Part shown: piece after piece, positions 1 to 5,645 of the stretch
How positions within the stretch are numbered: position 1 is the first letter of the stretch
How the letters are laid out: the number at the start of each line of letters is the position of its first letter
Assembly (NCBI GenBank): GCA_012032575.1
Contig: JAAUSP010000367.1
Location: forward strand, 1 to 7,611
Reading direction: 5' to 3'
Source: Anaerolineales bacterium
GTDB lineage: Bacteria; Chloroflexota; Anaerolineae; 4572-78; J111
Length of the DNA stretch: 7,611 bases
The notes under the pieces: generated by a model
What the model saw: only the letters and a program-made list of their open reading frames with translations
Told to the model about the DNA's origin: nothing
Databases searched by the model: none
Position numbers and translations under genes: made by a program

Positions 1-39
1 AGGGTCAGGGGTCAGGGGTCAGGGGGTCAGGGGTCAGGT
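1..39 (+). repeat. Heptamer array, unit ggtcagg
   Basis: Five copies of ggtcagg are seen at 3-9, 10-16, 17-23, 25-31 and 32-38, with one extra G at 24 breaking the phase. The frame of the first DUF2298 gene reads through it. The same heptamer recurs at 4761-4795 inside the second DUF2298 gene. The array may extend off the left edge. Confidence 0.85.
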
Positions 40-608
40 CTACTTCATCTCAGCCCATTAATCCTTTAGAATTCACCATTCACCATTCACAATTCACAAT
101 TCAGAGCCAAAGGCCCCCTGTGGGCAATTCACAATTCATCCTCTCCGGTCTCCTCGGCATCCTCTTTGTCGTCTTCATCGGCAACCTGGAAGGAGCGGCG
201 CAGTTTATGCGGGAATTGGGCAAATTAAGCCAGAGCAGCTTCCAGAGCGCCATTCCCGGCTTGCAGCTCTTTGTGCTGGCCTTCAGCGGGCTGACCGAAG
301 CGCTCGGCGGCGCGGCGTTGGCTATTTACAATTATTGGGACCCCACCCGCGTCATTCCGGCTACCATCAACGAGTTCCCCTACTTCAGTTTTCTCTTTGC
401 CGATTTGCACCCGCATATGATCGGGCTGCCTTTCACCGTGCTGTTGCTGAGTCTGGCTTACAATTGGCTGCGCCAAGAAACGATGCGAAGCCGTGATGAG
501 GCGATGACGCGAGGAGACGAGGAGGCGAAGGAGTCGGGGGACGAAAATGCCGCCGCAGAAGTTGAGCTTTCTTTTCTTACTTCTAATTTATCATTACCAA
601 CTCATTGA
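3..608 (+). CDS. DUF2298 (YYY-family) membrane protein, middle part, 5'-truncated by the window edge
   Basis: The frame is open without a stop from base 3, so the GTG at 120 is not the real start; the N-terminus, with the family's YYY region, lies off the left edge. The homologous part begins near base 140 with a membrane segment followed by GNLEG (about 181-195). A soluble stretch and the family signature FPYFSFLFADLHPH follow; the DLHPH codons are at 402-416. A second hydrophobic segment ends at NWLR (about 460-474). The rest is a charged, low-complexity tail encoded by octamer repeats, ending at TGA 606-608. The next ORF, one frame back, continues the same protein, so this is the first half of a broken or split gene. 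DUF2298 proteins are multi-pass and GT-C-like; a role in envelope glycan or lipid-linked sugar chemistry is inference. Bases 3-105 encode repeat-derived sequence inserted in a loop. Confidence 0.8.
   Translation, partial: GQGSGVRGSGVRSTSSQPINPLEFTIHHSQFTIQSQRPPVGNSQFILSGLLGILFVVFIGNLEGAAQFMRELGKLSQSSFQSAIPGLQLFVLAFSGLTEALGGAALAIYNYWDPTRVIPATINEFPYFSFLFADLHPHMIGLPFTVLLLSLAYNWLRQETMRSRDEAMTRGDEEAKESGDENAAAEVELSFLTSNLSLPTH
71..139 (+). repeat. Heptamer array, unit attcaca/attcacc
   Basis: Copies attcacc at 71 and 78, attcaca at 85 and 92, and attcag at 99 are followed, after a 22-base gap, by attcaca 127-133 and attcat 134-139. The array lies in the loop just before the GNLEG membrane segment and is read through in frame. 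It resembles the heptanucleotide STRR-type repeats known from cyanobacteria. Confidence 0.8.
490..541 (+). repeat. Octamer-type minisatellite in a coding loop (left arm)
   Basis: Imperfect 8-nt units follow each other here: gatgaggc, gatgacgc, gaggagac, gaggaggc, gaaggagt. They encode the Asp/Glu/Arg-rich tail after the DLHPH membrane segment of the first DUF2298 gene. Inverted copies of the same motif lie at 628-656, so the region between them, which holds the frame break, is flanked by inverted arrays. Confidence 0.7.
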
Positions 609-2095
609 CCCGTTCTTTTTCCGACTCGTTGCCTCGCGTCCTCGCTGCCTCGTTTTCCGGCGTTATTATCCGCTGGCTGGCCCTGCCTTTTGTGCTGGGG
701 GCCATCGCTGCTATCAATACCTGGGATTTGCCTACGTATCTGGGGTTGATGGTCGCCACCTTTTTGTTGGGGCGCTACCTGCAAGAACGCGAGCCGCTGA
801 CCCTCAAGCGCGGGTTGTTTCTTTTGGGCAGCGGGATGGTTTTTGGCGGGCTGCTCCTGGCGCTGACGTTTCTGCTCTATGCCCCCTTCTTTGCCAACTA
901 TCAGGCTCCGGCGGAAACCGGCCTGGGGCTGGTCCACACCCAAACTGTGCTGGACCAGCATCTCAAAATCTGGGGCTTTTTCCTGGTTATTCTGGCCTCG
1001 TGGCTGTGGTTTTCGCTGCTCTACCCGGCCAGTCGAAATAACCTGCTGCGCGGTCTGAGTTTGGGCCTGCGCCGCTGGAATGTCGGGCCGCACCTGAGTG
1101 AAATCTACCGGGCGGTGGTCAAGACGCCAATGGATGACTCTGTCCGGCCAATTTTGGGGGCGATTGGTCTGGTGCTGGTGGGGGCGATTGGACTGGCGCT
1201 GCTAGGTTACGCAGTCCCGGCCTATCTTTTGCCGCTGGTGTTGCTGGCTCTGTTATTGCTCTTTCGCCGCGAAATCAGCGCCGAGGCGGCCTACCTGGGC
1301 ATTATTATCTTCACCGGCCTGCTCATTCTGCTAGGCGTGGAGTTTTTCTTTTTGCGTGACTTTCTGGGCGGCGGTGAATATTTCCGCATGAATACCCTAT
1401 TCAAATTCTATATCCAGGTTTGGGCCATTTTTGGCATTGCCGCCGCCGTGGCCCTGCCCCGGCTGTGGCGCTGGAGCGATCATTGGTCGCTGCCTGCCCT
1501 GATCCTGTGGCGAGCCGTGGTAGTCATCCTGCTGCTGGCCTGCCTGATTTATCCCGTCCTCGGCACGCGGACCCGCATAGATGACCGCTTCCCCGGCGAC
1601 GACAACCGCCCGCCCTTTGGCACTCTTGACGGTCTGGCCTATATGACCGTCGGCGTCTTCGAGTGGCCCGCCGGCAGCCCAATTTACCTCAAGTACGATT
1701 ACGAAGCGATTCGCTGGCTGCAAGACAACGTGCCCGGCACACCCATCCTGGCCGAAGCCAAGATTGGCTACTATCGCGAAGGCGGCATGCGCGTGGCGGC
1801 TTACACCGGCCTGCCCTCCATTCTGGGCGGCCTGCACCAAAACGAGCAGCGCTACGCCTGGCAGGTCGGCGACCGGGATTTTGCGGTCAGTGAGTTCTGG
1901 GCCAGCCCCGACCCGGCCCGAACGTTGGAGTTGATTCACCAATTGGGCCTCCGTTACATTTATGAGGGCCAGATCGAACGGATCACGCACGGCCCCTTCA
2001 TCAGCGACAAATTTGAGCAGCTTCGGGCGCAGGGAGCGTTGGAATTGGTTTTCGAGAATGAGCAGACGAAGATTTACAAAGTTGTTCAAAAATAA
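605..2095 (+). CDS. DUF2298 (YYY-family) membrane protein, C-terminal part
   Basis: This 496-codon ORF continues the preceding one in the -1 frame. The first ~20 residues are repeat-derived. Homology resumes at about 665 with LALPFVLGAIAAINTWDLPTY, carrying the conserved NTWD-P-Y motif after a hydrophobic segment. At least eight hydrophobic segments follow. The conserved RMNTLFKFY motif is encoded at 1385-1411. From about 1690 there is a soluble C-terminal domain with YEAIRWLQ and the TGLPSILGG signature, ending in TKIYKV. The start is uncertain: TTG 605 overlaps the upstream TGA as TTGA, with no clear Shine-Dalgarno, so coupled reinitiation is possible; TTG 629 is the next candidate. No frame break is seen from 665 to the TAA at 2093-2095. 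Its closest local relative is the gene at 3656-6514, but the C-terminal signature is more divergent here (GGLHQNEQ instead of GWGGHQSQW). Confidence 0.85.
   Translation: MTRSFSDSLPRVLAASFSGVIIRWLALPFVLGAIAAINTWDLPTYLGLMVATFLLGRYLQEREPLTLKRGLFLLGSGMVFGGLLLALTFLLYAPFFANYQAPAETGLGLVHTQTVLDQHLKIWGFFLVILASWLWFSLLYPASRNNLLRGLSLGLRRWNVGPHLSEIYRAVVKTPMDDSVRPILGAIGLVLVGAIGLALLGYAVPAYLLPLVLLALLLLFRREISAEAAYLGIIIFTGLLILLGVEFFFLRDFLGGGEYFRMNTLFKFYIQVWAIFGIAAAVALPRLWRWSDHWSLPALILWRAVVVILLLACLIYPVLGTRTRIDDRFPGDDNRPPFGTLDGLAYMTVGVFEWPAGSPIYLKYDYEAIRWLQDNVPGTPILAEAKIGYYREGGMRVAAYTGLPSILGGLHQNEQRYAWQVGDRDFAVSEFWASPDPARTLELIHQLGLRYIYEGQIERITHGPFISDKFEQLRAQGALELVFENEQTKIYKVVQK
628..656 (+). repeat. Octamer-type minisatellite, inverted arm
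   Basis: Units ttgcctcg, cgtcctcg and ctgcctcg are approximate reverse complements of the units at 490-541. They are translated as the first residues of the downstream half of the split DUF2298 gene. Conserved protein sequence restarts just after it, so the two arrays and the ~85 bases between them look like one insertion. Confidence 0.65.
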
Positions 2096-2101
2096 GGATA
2101 C

Positions 2102-2127
2102 GTGGTGCGTAAGTTTTCACGCACCAC
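2102..2127 (+). terminator. Hairpin just after the first DUF2298 gene, possible terminator
   Basis: A perfect 9-bp inverted repeat, gtggtgcgt at 2102-2110 and acgcaccac at 2119-2127, leaves an 8-base loop. It starts six bases after the stop codon. No T run follows directly, so intrinsic termination is uncertain; it may instead be a small repeat element of the kind seen at 6522-6563. Confidence 0.4.
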
Positions 2128-2147
2128 ACACCACGAGGGGTAGATTT

Positions 2148-2153
2148 TATAAT
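2148..2153 (+). promoter_or_regulatory. Possible -10 box for the antitoxin-toxin pair
   Basis: A perfect tataat lies 48 bases upstream of the DUF433 start, in an AT-rich gap after the hairpin. No convincing -35 hexamer sits at the normal spacing, so this is only a candidate. Confidence 0.3.
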
Positions 2154-2201
2154 TTGTGGTAGAATTACAGGCTAAATAGTTATTTTTCGAAAAGGGGAGC
2201 C

Positions 2202-2513
2202 ATGGAAGCAATTCTAGATCGTCATATTGTCGTTGATCCCACAATTTGCCATGGCCGGCCACATATTGATGGACACCGGATACGTGTTCAGGATGTGGTT
2301 GTTTGGCATGAGCGGCTTGGGATGAGTGTGGATGAAATTTGTGCCGATTATGATTTATCTTTGGCTGAAGTATATGCTGCACTAGCTTATTATTTTGATT
2401 ATAAGCAGATGATTGACCAGCACATTGAAGCCGATGAGGTTTACGTTGATGCTTTTAAAGGTGACAATCCATCAATTCTGCAAAAGAAGTTAAAAAAATT
2501 GCGTGGCCAATAG
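2202..2513 (+). CDS. DUF433 family antitoxin (COG2442)
   Basis: A 103-residue protein with the typical DUF433 pattern: I-V-DPTICHGRPHIDGHRI-V at about 9-29, where the family usually has GKPVIRGTRIPV, then G-S-DEI-ADYDLS-AEVYAALAYY at about 40-64. These small helical, winged-helix-like proteins serve as antitoxins of PIN-like nucleases and are thought to autoregulate their operon. The ATG follows a purine-rich aggggag at 2193-2199, although the spacing is short. The C-terminus is Lys-rich and its last 11 bases overlap the toxin gene, the usual sign of translational coupling. The gene is visibly more AT-rich than the membrane-protein genes around it (many tat, ttt, gat and tta codons), which suggests acquisition by transfer. 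DNA binding and operator sites were not identified. Confidence 0.9.
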   Translation: MEAILDRHIVVDPTICHGRPHIDGHRIRVQDVVVWHERLGMSVDEICADYDLSLAEVYAALAYYFDYKQMIDQHIEADEVYVDAFKGDNPSILQKKLKKLRGQ

Positions 2514-2838
2514 AATTCGCTTTCACCTTGATGAACATATCGCCTATGCCGTAGCAAAAGGCCTGCGCCAACGGGGTATAGATGTCACTACTACCCCTGA
2601 GGCTGGTTTGCGTACCCTGGCTGATGACGTGCAGATGGCATATCTTCGCCAAGAAAGACGTCTTTTTGTAACAAGCGATGCCGGTTTTCTAGTTCGTCAC
2701 AGTCAAGGAGAAAGCCACTTTGGTATTGCTTACTATCCACCAGACTCACGTTCTATTGGTGAGATAGTAACCTTTCTTGTTCTCGCCTACGAAGTATTGA
2801 CCCCCGAAGAGATGGTTAATAAAGTTATCTATCTTTAG
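2503..2838 (+). CDS. DUF5615 PIN-like toxin (COG4634), predicted ribonuclease
   Basis: A 111-residue protein, full length for DUF5615. The N-terminal RFHLDEHI motif supplies D10 and E11; DDVQMAYL supplies D41 and D42; VTSDAGF supplies D59. These acidic residues are where PIN-like nucleases coordinate metal, and none is missing, so the toxin looks potentially active. The ending, GEIVTFL to EEMVNKVIYL, is also typical. The GTG start at 2503 overlaps the DUF433 gene by 11 bases (stop TAG 2511-2513), and the RFHLDEH motif begins six residues later, which fixes the start. By family knowledge it would cleave RNA unless bound by the DUF433 partner; the exact RNA target is unknown. It shares the AT-rich composition of its partner. 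Confidence 0.9.
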   Translation: MANRIRFHLDEHIAYAVAKGLRQRGIDVTTTPEAGLRTLADDVQMAYLRQERRLFVTSDAGFLVRHSQGESHFGIAYYPPDSRSIGEIVTFLVLAYEVLTPEEMVNKVIYL

Positions 2839-2895
2839 AGGACAAGTTGACTTTAAAGGCGAATTTATTATTACTCGCTTGAGGAGAATTCACTC

Positions 2896-3438
2896 ATGTT
2901 AACCCTCGATAACACCGCTTTGGTTGTCATTGATGTCCAGGGCCGGCTGGCCCAGGTGATGAGTCAAAAAGAGATATTGTTTGAAAATTTGCAGAAGCTC
3001 ATCAAAGGGGTGCAGGTGTTGGACCTGCCGATTGTTTGGAATGAGCAACTGCCGGAAAAACTGGGGCCGACCAGCCCGGAAATTGCCGAACTCCTGAACC
3101 ACTCCACCCAACCCATTGCCAAAGCCAGCTTTAGCTGCTGCGGCAATCCCCCCTTTGTGGACGCGCTCCAGGCAACCGGGCGAAAGCAAGTGCTGCTGGC
3201 CGGGATTGAGTCACACGTGTGCGTTTACCAAACCTGCCTCGATTTGCTCCATCTTGGCTACGAAGTCCAGGTGGTCAGCGATGCCATTTCCTCCCGCACC
3301 CCGGAGAACCGGCAGCTTGGGCTGGCCCGTATGCAGCAAGCCGGGGCCACCCTCACCAGCGCTGAAATGGCCCTGTTTGAACTCCTGCGCGTGGCCGAAG
3401 GGCCGAAGTTCAAAGAGATTACCAGGATTGTGAAATAA
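2896..3438 (+). CDS. Isochorismatase-family cysteine hydrolase
   Basis: A 180-residue Rossmann-like hydrolase. The catalytic triad of the family can be read: D13 in LVVIDVQ, K76 in IAKASFSC, and nucleophile C109 in AGIESHVCVYQT; the cis-peptide-type IESHVC context is intact. The last third (VVSDAISSRTPEN, then AGATLTSAEMALFELL) matches the YcaC/ISOC2-like branch rather than nicotinamidases, whose metal-binding His residues are not apparent. The substrate is therefore unknown; an amide or similar small molecule is likely. The ATG has a good Shine-Dalgarno, gaggag at 2881-2886, nine bases upstream. It lies 57 bases after the toxin gene and could be co-transcribed with it, but its composition matches the GC-rich background, so it is probably a resident gene. 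A palindromic repeat element begins at its stop codon. Confidence 0.92.
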   Translation: MLTLDNTALVVIDVQGRLAQVMSQKEILFENLQKLIKGVQVLDLPIVWNEQLPEKLGPTSPEIAELLNHSTQPIAKASFSCCGNPPFVDALQATGRKQVLLAGIESHVCVYQTCLDLLHLGYEVQVVSDAISSRTPENRQLGLARMQQAGATLTSAEMALFELLRVAEGPKFKEITRIVK

Positions 3439-3551
3439 CTACTCAGCCATGTCATTTCGACCGAAGGGAGAAATCTCCGAGGCCGATGCAGCACGGTAGG
3501 GACGCCTGGCGTCGGCCTATGGCCTCGAAATGACATGCGGGCTGAGCAGTT
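3437..3551 (+). repeat. Palindromic intergenic repeat element (~115 bp)
   Basis: The left arm 3437-3460 (aact-ctcagc-catgtcatttcga) is matched by the reverse complement of 3525-3551 with one mismatch and a 3-base gap. An inner pair, cgaggcc 3478-3484 and ggcctcg 3521-3527, extends the fold. The stretch gtcatttcgaccgaaggg resembles a repeat seen in many environmental bacterial genomes (from memory, not searched). It overlaps the isochorismatase stop codon and might act as its transcript end. It is MITE- or REP-like in form; no transposase is present. Confidence 0.75.
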
Positions 3552-3610
3552 ACGCCTGAAATAAATTGTGCTCTGCTAATATCCGTCTTGCGTGTTCCGT
3601 TTGCTTTTTA

Positions 3611-3636
3611 TCACGCATCACGCATCACGCATCACG
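3611..3636 (+). repeat. Intergenic heptamer array, unit tcacgca
   Basis: Three perfect copies of tcacgca plus tcacg lie directly upstream of the second DUF2298 gene, ending 19 bases before its start. The rest of the gap 3552-3655 shows no recognisable gene; an aagga at 3641-3645 may be the ribosome binding site of the downstream TTG. Confidence 0.85.
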
Positions 3637-3655
3637 TTTCAAGGATTAATTTAAA

Positions 3656-3979
3656 TTGCAACTATACCCCATCTTCATCTGGTGGTTTGTCATTTTAATC
3701 TTTGGGCTGGTCGGCTGGCCGCTGGCGTTCAGTCTGTTCCGCCATCTGCCCGACCGGGGCTTTGCCTTGGCCCGGCCGGTGGGACTGCTTTTCAGCGGCT
3801 ACATTTTGTGGTTGGGCGGCACCTTTCGGCTGCTGCAAAATAATGTCGGTGGGATTGTGGTAGCTCTGGCGGTGGTGCTGGCGGTGGGTTTGTTCTGGCA
3901 GCGGCAGCAGGTCCAAAGCGGTTGGTATTTCACCGCTGCTCTGGCTCCGGCGCGAGTGGCGCTATGTTCTCGGCGTTGA
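3656..3979 (+). CDS. Fragment 1 of second DUF2298 gene: N-terminal membrane segments
   Basis: This fragment gives the start MQLYPIFIWWFVILIFGLVG and two or three hydrophobic segments including the GLLFSGYILWLGG region. Homology holds to about 3940 (WYFTAA); the remaining residues to the stop are out of frame. Removing one base near 3941 would join it to WLRREWRYVLGVELLF in the next frame. Confidence 0.7.
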   Translation: MQLYPIFIWWFVILIFGLVGWPLAFSLFRHLPDRGFALARPVGLLFSGYILWLGGTFRLLQNNVGGIVVALAVVLAVGLFWQRQQVQSGWYFTAALAPARVALCSRR

Positions 3980-4553
3980 ACTGCTGTTCAGCCTGGCCTT
4001 TATCGGCTGGACTATCTTCAAAGCCTACAATCCCAACATCGAAACGGCCGGCGGCGAAAAATGGATGGAAATTACCTTCATTAACGGCGTTCTCCGCAGC
4101 CACTATTTCCCGCCCCAGGACCCCTGGCTGTCCGGCTTCGCCATCAGCTATTATTACTTTGGCTATGTCCTCATGGCCATGGCCACCCGCCTGAGCGGTT
4201 TGGTCTCAACAGTGGCTTTCAACCTTTACATCCCTACTCTCCTGGCAATGACCCTCACCGCCGCCCTCGGCATCCTCGCCAACCTGGTCAGTCTGTATCA
4301 AACCGCCACCAAATCTGACTCCACCCCCAACCTTCCAACCCTTCGACTGCGCTCAGGACAAGCCTTCCAACGCTCCCACCCTCCAACTCCCCGCCCTCGC
4401 CACCGGCCTCCTCGCCGCCCTTTTTGTGGCCATATTGGGCAATCTGGAAGGCTTACTGGAAGTGCTGCACAAAGCGGCCCTCCTGCCCGCCGGCTTCTGG
4501 ACCTGGCTCGACATCCGCGATCTGAAAGTTCCGCCCGCCGGCCCCGGCGATAG
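3936..4553 (+). CDS. Fragment 2 of second DUF2298 gene: YYY region
   Basis: The open frame carries LRREWRYVLGVELLFSLAF, then EKWME, FPPQDPWLSG and ISYYYFGY, the family's name-giving signature. True coding sequence ends at about 4320 (SLYQTATKSD). From there the frame reads repeat sequence and then out-of-frame residues to 4553. An ATG at 4065 lies inside the conserved domain and is not a natural start. Confidence 0.7.
   Translation: MLWLRREWRYVLGVELLFSLAFIGWTIFKAYNPNIETAGGEKWMEITFINGVLRSHYFPPQDPWLSGFAISYYYFGYVLMAMATRLSGLVSTVAFNLYIPTLLAMTLTAALGILANLVSLYQTATKSDSTPNLPTLRLRSGQAFQRSHPPTPRPRHRPPRRPFCGHIGQSGRLTGSAAQSGPPARRLLDLARHPRSESSARRPRR
4327..4389 (+). repeat. Octamer array (ccttccaa) with 24-nt core element, orientation A
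   Basis: Octamers ccttccaa (4331, 4363), cgctccca (4371) and ccctccaa (4379) flank a 24-nt core at 4341-4364 that contains cttcgactgcgctcaggac. Bases 4327-4371 match the reverse complement of 5627-5671 at 44 of 45 positions by hand count. The array sits in the loop just before GNLEG, and the gene changes from frame 3 to frame 1 across it. Both frames are open through it. Confidence 0.85.
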
Positions 4554-5319
4554 CTGGATCCCCGACCGCTTTATCTGGTGGTGGCGCGGCTCGCGGGTGC
4601 TGACCGATTACACCCTGACCGGCCGCGAGCAGGAAGTGATTGACGAGTTCCCCTTCTTTAGCTTTCTCCTGGGCGATGTTCATCCCCACGTGCTGGCCCT
4701 GCCCTTTGTGCTGCTGGTGGTTGCGCTGGCCCTCAATCTTATCAGCAGTCGGAGATTGGAGGTCAGAGGTCAGGGGTCAGGGGTCAGTAGTCAGAAGGTA
4801 GAACTGACAAGTGAAACTGAGGGAGTATTGACTGGTGAGGCTGCGGGGGTTGATTACAACCTCTCGGCGGTCGGCGGTCTGTCGTCGGCGGTCACGCTTG
4901 ACAAATTGAGCCAACTCTTTCATTACAGTTGGTCGCAGTTGATGACCGCGCTGGGCGGTCGGCTGGCCTTTGGGTTGTATGCGCTGGCGGTGGGCAGCCT
5001 GTTCTTTTTTGAATGCCTGGGATTTTCCCATCTATTTGAGCGTACTTGGCTTGAGTTTTTTGCCTGGCTCTCAAGAAAGGATGAAGGCGAAAGGCGGAAG
5101 GATGAAAATTTCCGCCTTCCGATTTCATCCTTCATCCTTCCGGCCCTTATCGGGACGGCTATCCTGGCCCTAGCCGGGGTGCTGCTCTTTTTGCCCTTCT
5201 ATGCCACCTTTCAATCCCAGGCACGGGGGATGCTGCCCAACCTGTGGAATCCTACCCGGCTCGCCCAATTTTTGTTTTCTTCGGCCCGTTTTTGGTCGCG
5301 GCCACGGTGCTGCTGCTGA
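4426..5319 (+). CDS. Fragment 3 of second DUF2298 gene: GNLEG to DVHPH region
   Basis: Homology begins a little upstream of the GTG (about 4387) and runs through GNLEG, a soluble stretch, FPFFSFLLGDVHPHVLALPF, a repeat-filled loop (4755-4895) and further membrane segments. Between the T6 run at 5005-5010 and the repeat loop at 5077-5139 the conserved protein (LNAWDFPIYLSVLGLSFLPG) is in frame 2 instead, so this stretch is misread here. Homology ends at LAQF before T5 5269-5273; the last residues to 5319 are out of frame. Confidence 0.7.
   Translation: MAILGNLEGLLEVLHKAALLPAGFWTWLDIRDLKVPPAGPGDSWIPDRFIWWWRGSRVLTDYTLTGREQEVIDEFPFFSFLLGDVHPHVLALPFVLLVVALALNLISSRRLEVRGQGSGVSSQKVELTSETEGVLTGEAAGVDYNLSAVGGLSSAVTLDKLSQLFHYSWSQLMTALGGRLAFGLYALAVGSLFFFECLGFSHLFERTWLEFFAWLSRKDEGERRKDENFRLPISSFILPALIGTAILALAGVLLFLPFYATFQSQARGMLPNLWNPTRLAQFLFSSARFWSRPRCCC
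4761..4795 (+). repeat. Heptamer array, unit ggtcagg, inside the second DUF2298 gene
   Basis: Units ggtcaga, ggtcagg, ggtcagg, ggtcagt and agtcaga follow without gap and encode a Ser/Gly/Gln-rich loop after the DVHPH membrane segment. The unit is the same as at 3-38, in the paralogous gene. Confidence 0.85.
4866..4893 (+). repeat. Heptamer array, unit ggcggtc
   Basis: Units ggcggtc, ggcggtc, tgtcgtc and ggcggtc lie in the same hydrophilic loop as the array at 4761-4795, about 70 bases further on. They are read in frame as part of a Gly/Ser/Val-rich stretch. Confidence 0.7.
5077..5139 (+). repeat. Inverted heptamer arrays (aaggatg / catcctt) forming a hairpin in a coding loop
   Basis: The left units aaggatg, aaggcga, aaggcgg and aaggatg fill 5077-5104; the right units catcctt, catcctt fill 5126-5139. 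Perfect pairs are aaggatgaagg 5077-5087 with ccttcatcctt 5129-5139, and ggcggaa 5093-5099 with ttccgcc 5110-5116. The paralogue has a short plain loop (about GRYLQEREPLTLKRG) here, so this is an insertion. The conserved frame changes from 2 to 1 across it. Confidence 0.8.
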
Positions 5320-5645
5320 TTTTATCAAGGCAGCAGCGGGTCTGGCGGAATTACATCGGCTCAACTCTACTGCTGACTATCCTCGGCCCGGTTCTGATTA
5401 TGCTGCTGGCCCTGACCGGCCTGCTGCTCAGTTCTGCCGGGCGCGATTATGTGCAGGGCATTATCAACGATCCGGGGGTGCAGCAGGTGTTGGGCGCTTC
5501 GACCATCAGCGCGTTGGTGCAAGCCTCATTGTGGCGGCGGCTGCTCAACCCCTGGACCTTTATTTTGTGGGCGGCTTGTTGGGTTGGGCAGTGGCGCTGT
5601 GGGTTGGAAGGCTGGAAGGTGGGAAGGTTGGAAGGCTTGTCCTGA
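5244..5645 (+). CDS. Fragment 4 of second DUF2298 gene: central membrane segments
   Basis: True coding sequence runs from about 5271 (FVFFGPFLVAATVLLLIL) to about 5572 (LNPWTFILWA). The part before 5271 is out of frame, and the part after 5573 reads shadow residues through the ggttggaa repeat to the stop. One missing T upstream and one missing G downstream would link it to its neighbours. Confidence 0.65.
   Translation: MESYPARPIFVFFGPFLVAATVLLLILSRQQRVWRNYIGSTLLLTILGPVLIMLLALTGLLLSSAGRDYVQGIINDPGVQQVLGASTISALVQASLWRRLLNPWTFILWAACWVGQWRCGLEGWKVGRLEGLS

Noticed and set aside
120..122. GTG as the start of the first DUF2298 gene
   Set aside because: The same frame is open back to base 3 with no stop, and the family's N-terminal regions are missing, so the gene starts outside the window.
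587..608. Programmed -1 ribosomal frameshift in the first DUF2298 gene
   Set aside because: No X-XXY-YYZ slippery heptamer is present in the only interval where both frames are open.
547..1041. ORF in frame 1 over the first DUF2298 gene
   Set aside because: It overlaps conserved DUF2298 coding sequence in another frame and has no recognisable domain.
1397..2089. 230-codon ORF on the minus strand
   Set aside because: It is the antisense shadow of the conserved C-terminal domain, with no family motif or ribosome binding site.
3611..3636. CRISPR array
   Set aside because: The repeats are 7-8 nt tandem units without spacers, and no cas genes are present.
3552..3655. Small gene or RNA gene between the palindrome and the second DUF2298 gene
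   Set aside because: Only the heptamer array and a possible ribosome binding site are visible; no tRNA-like fold or ORF with support was found.
5269..5273. Programmed -1 slippage on the T5 run
   Set aside because: A slip there would give the expected LAQFFVFF protein, but the gene has several other breaks with no recoding signal, so a base indel is the simpler reading.
5201..5569. N-terminal extension of the ORF ending at 6514
   Set aside because: The conserved protein in this stretch is in frame 1 and then frame 3; the frame-2 residues match nothing in the family.
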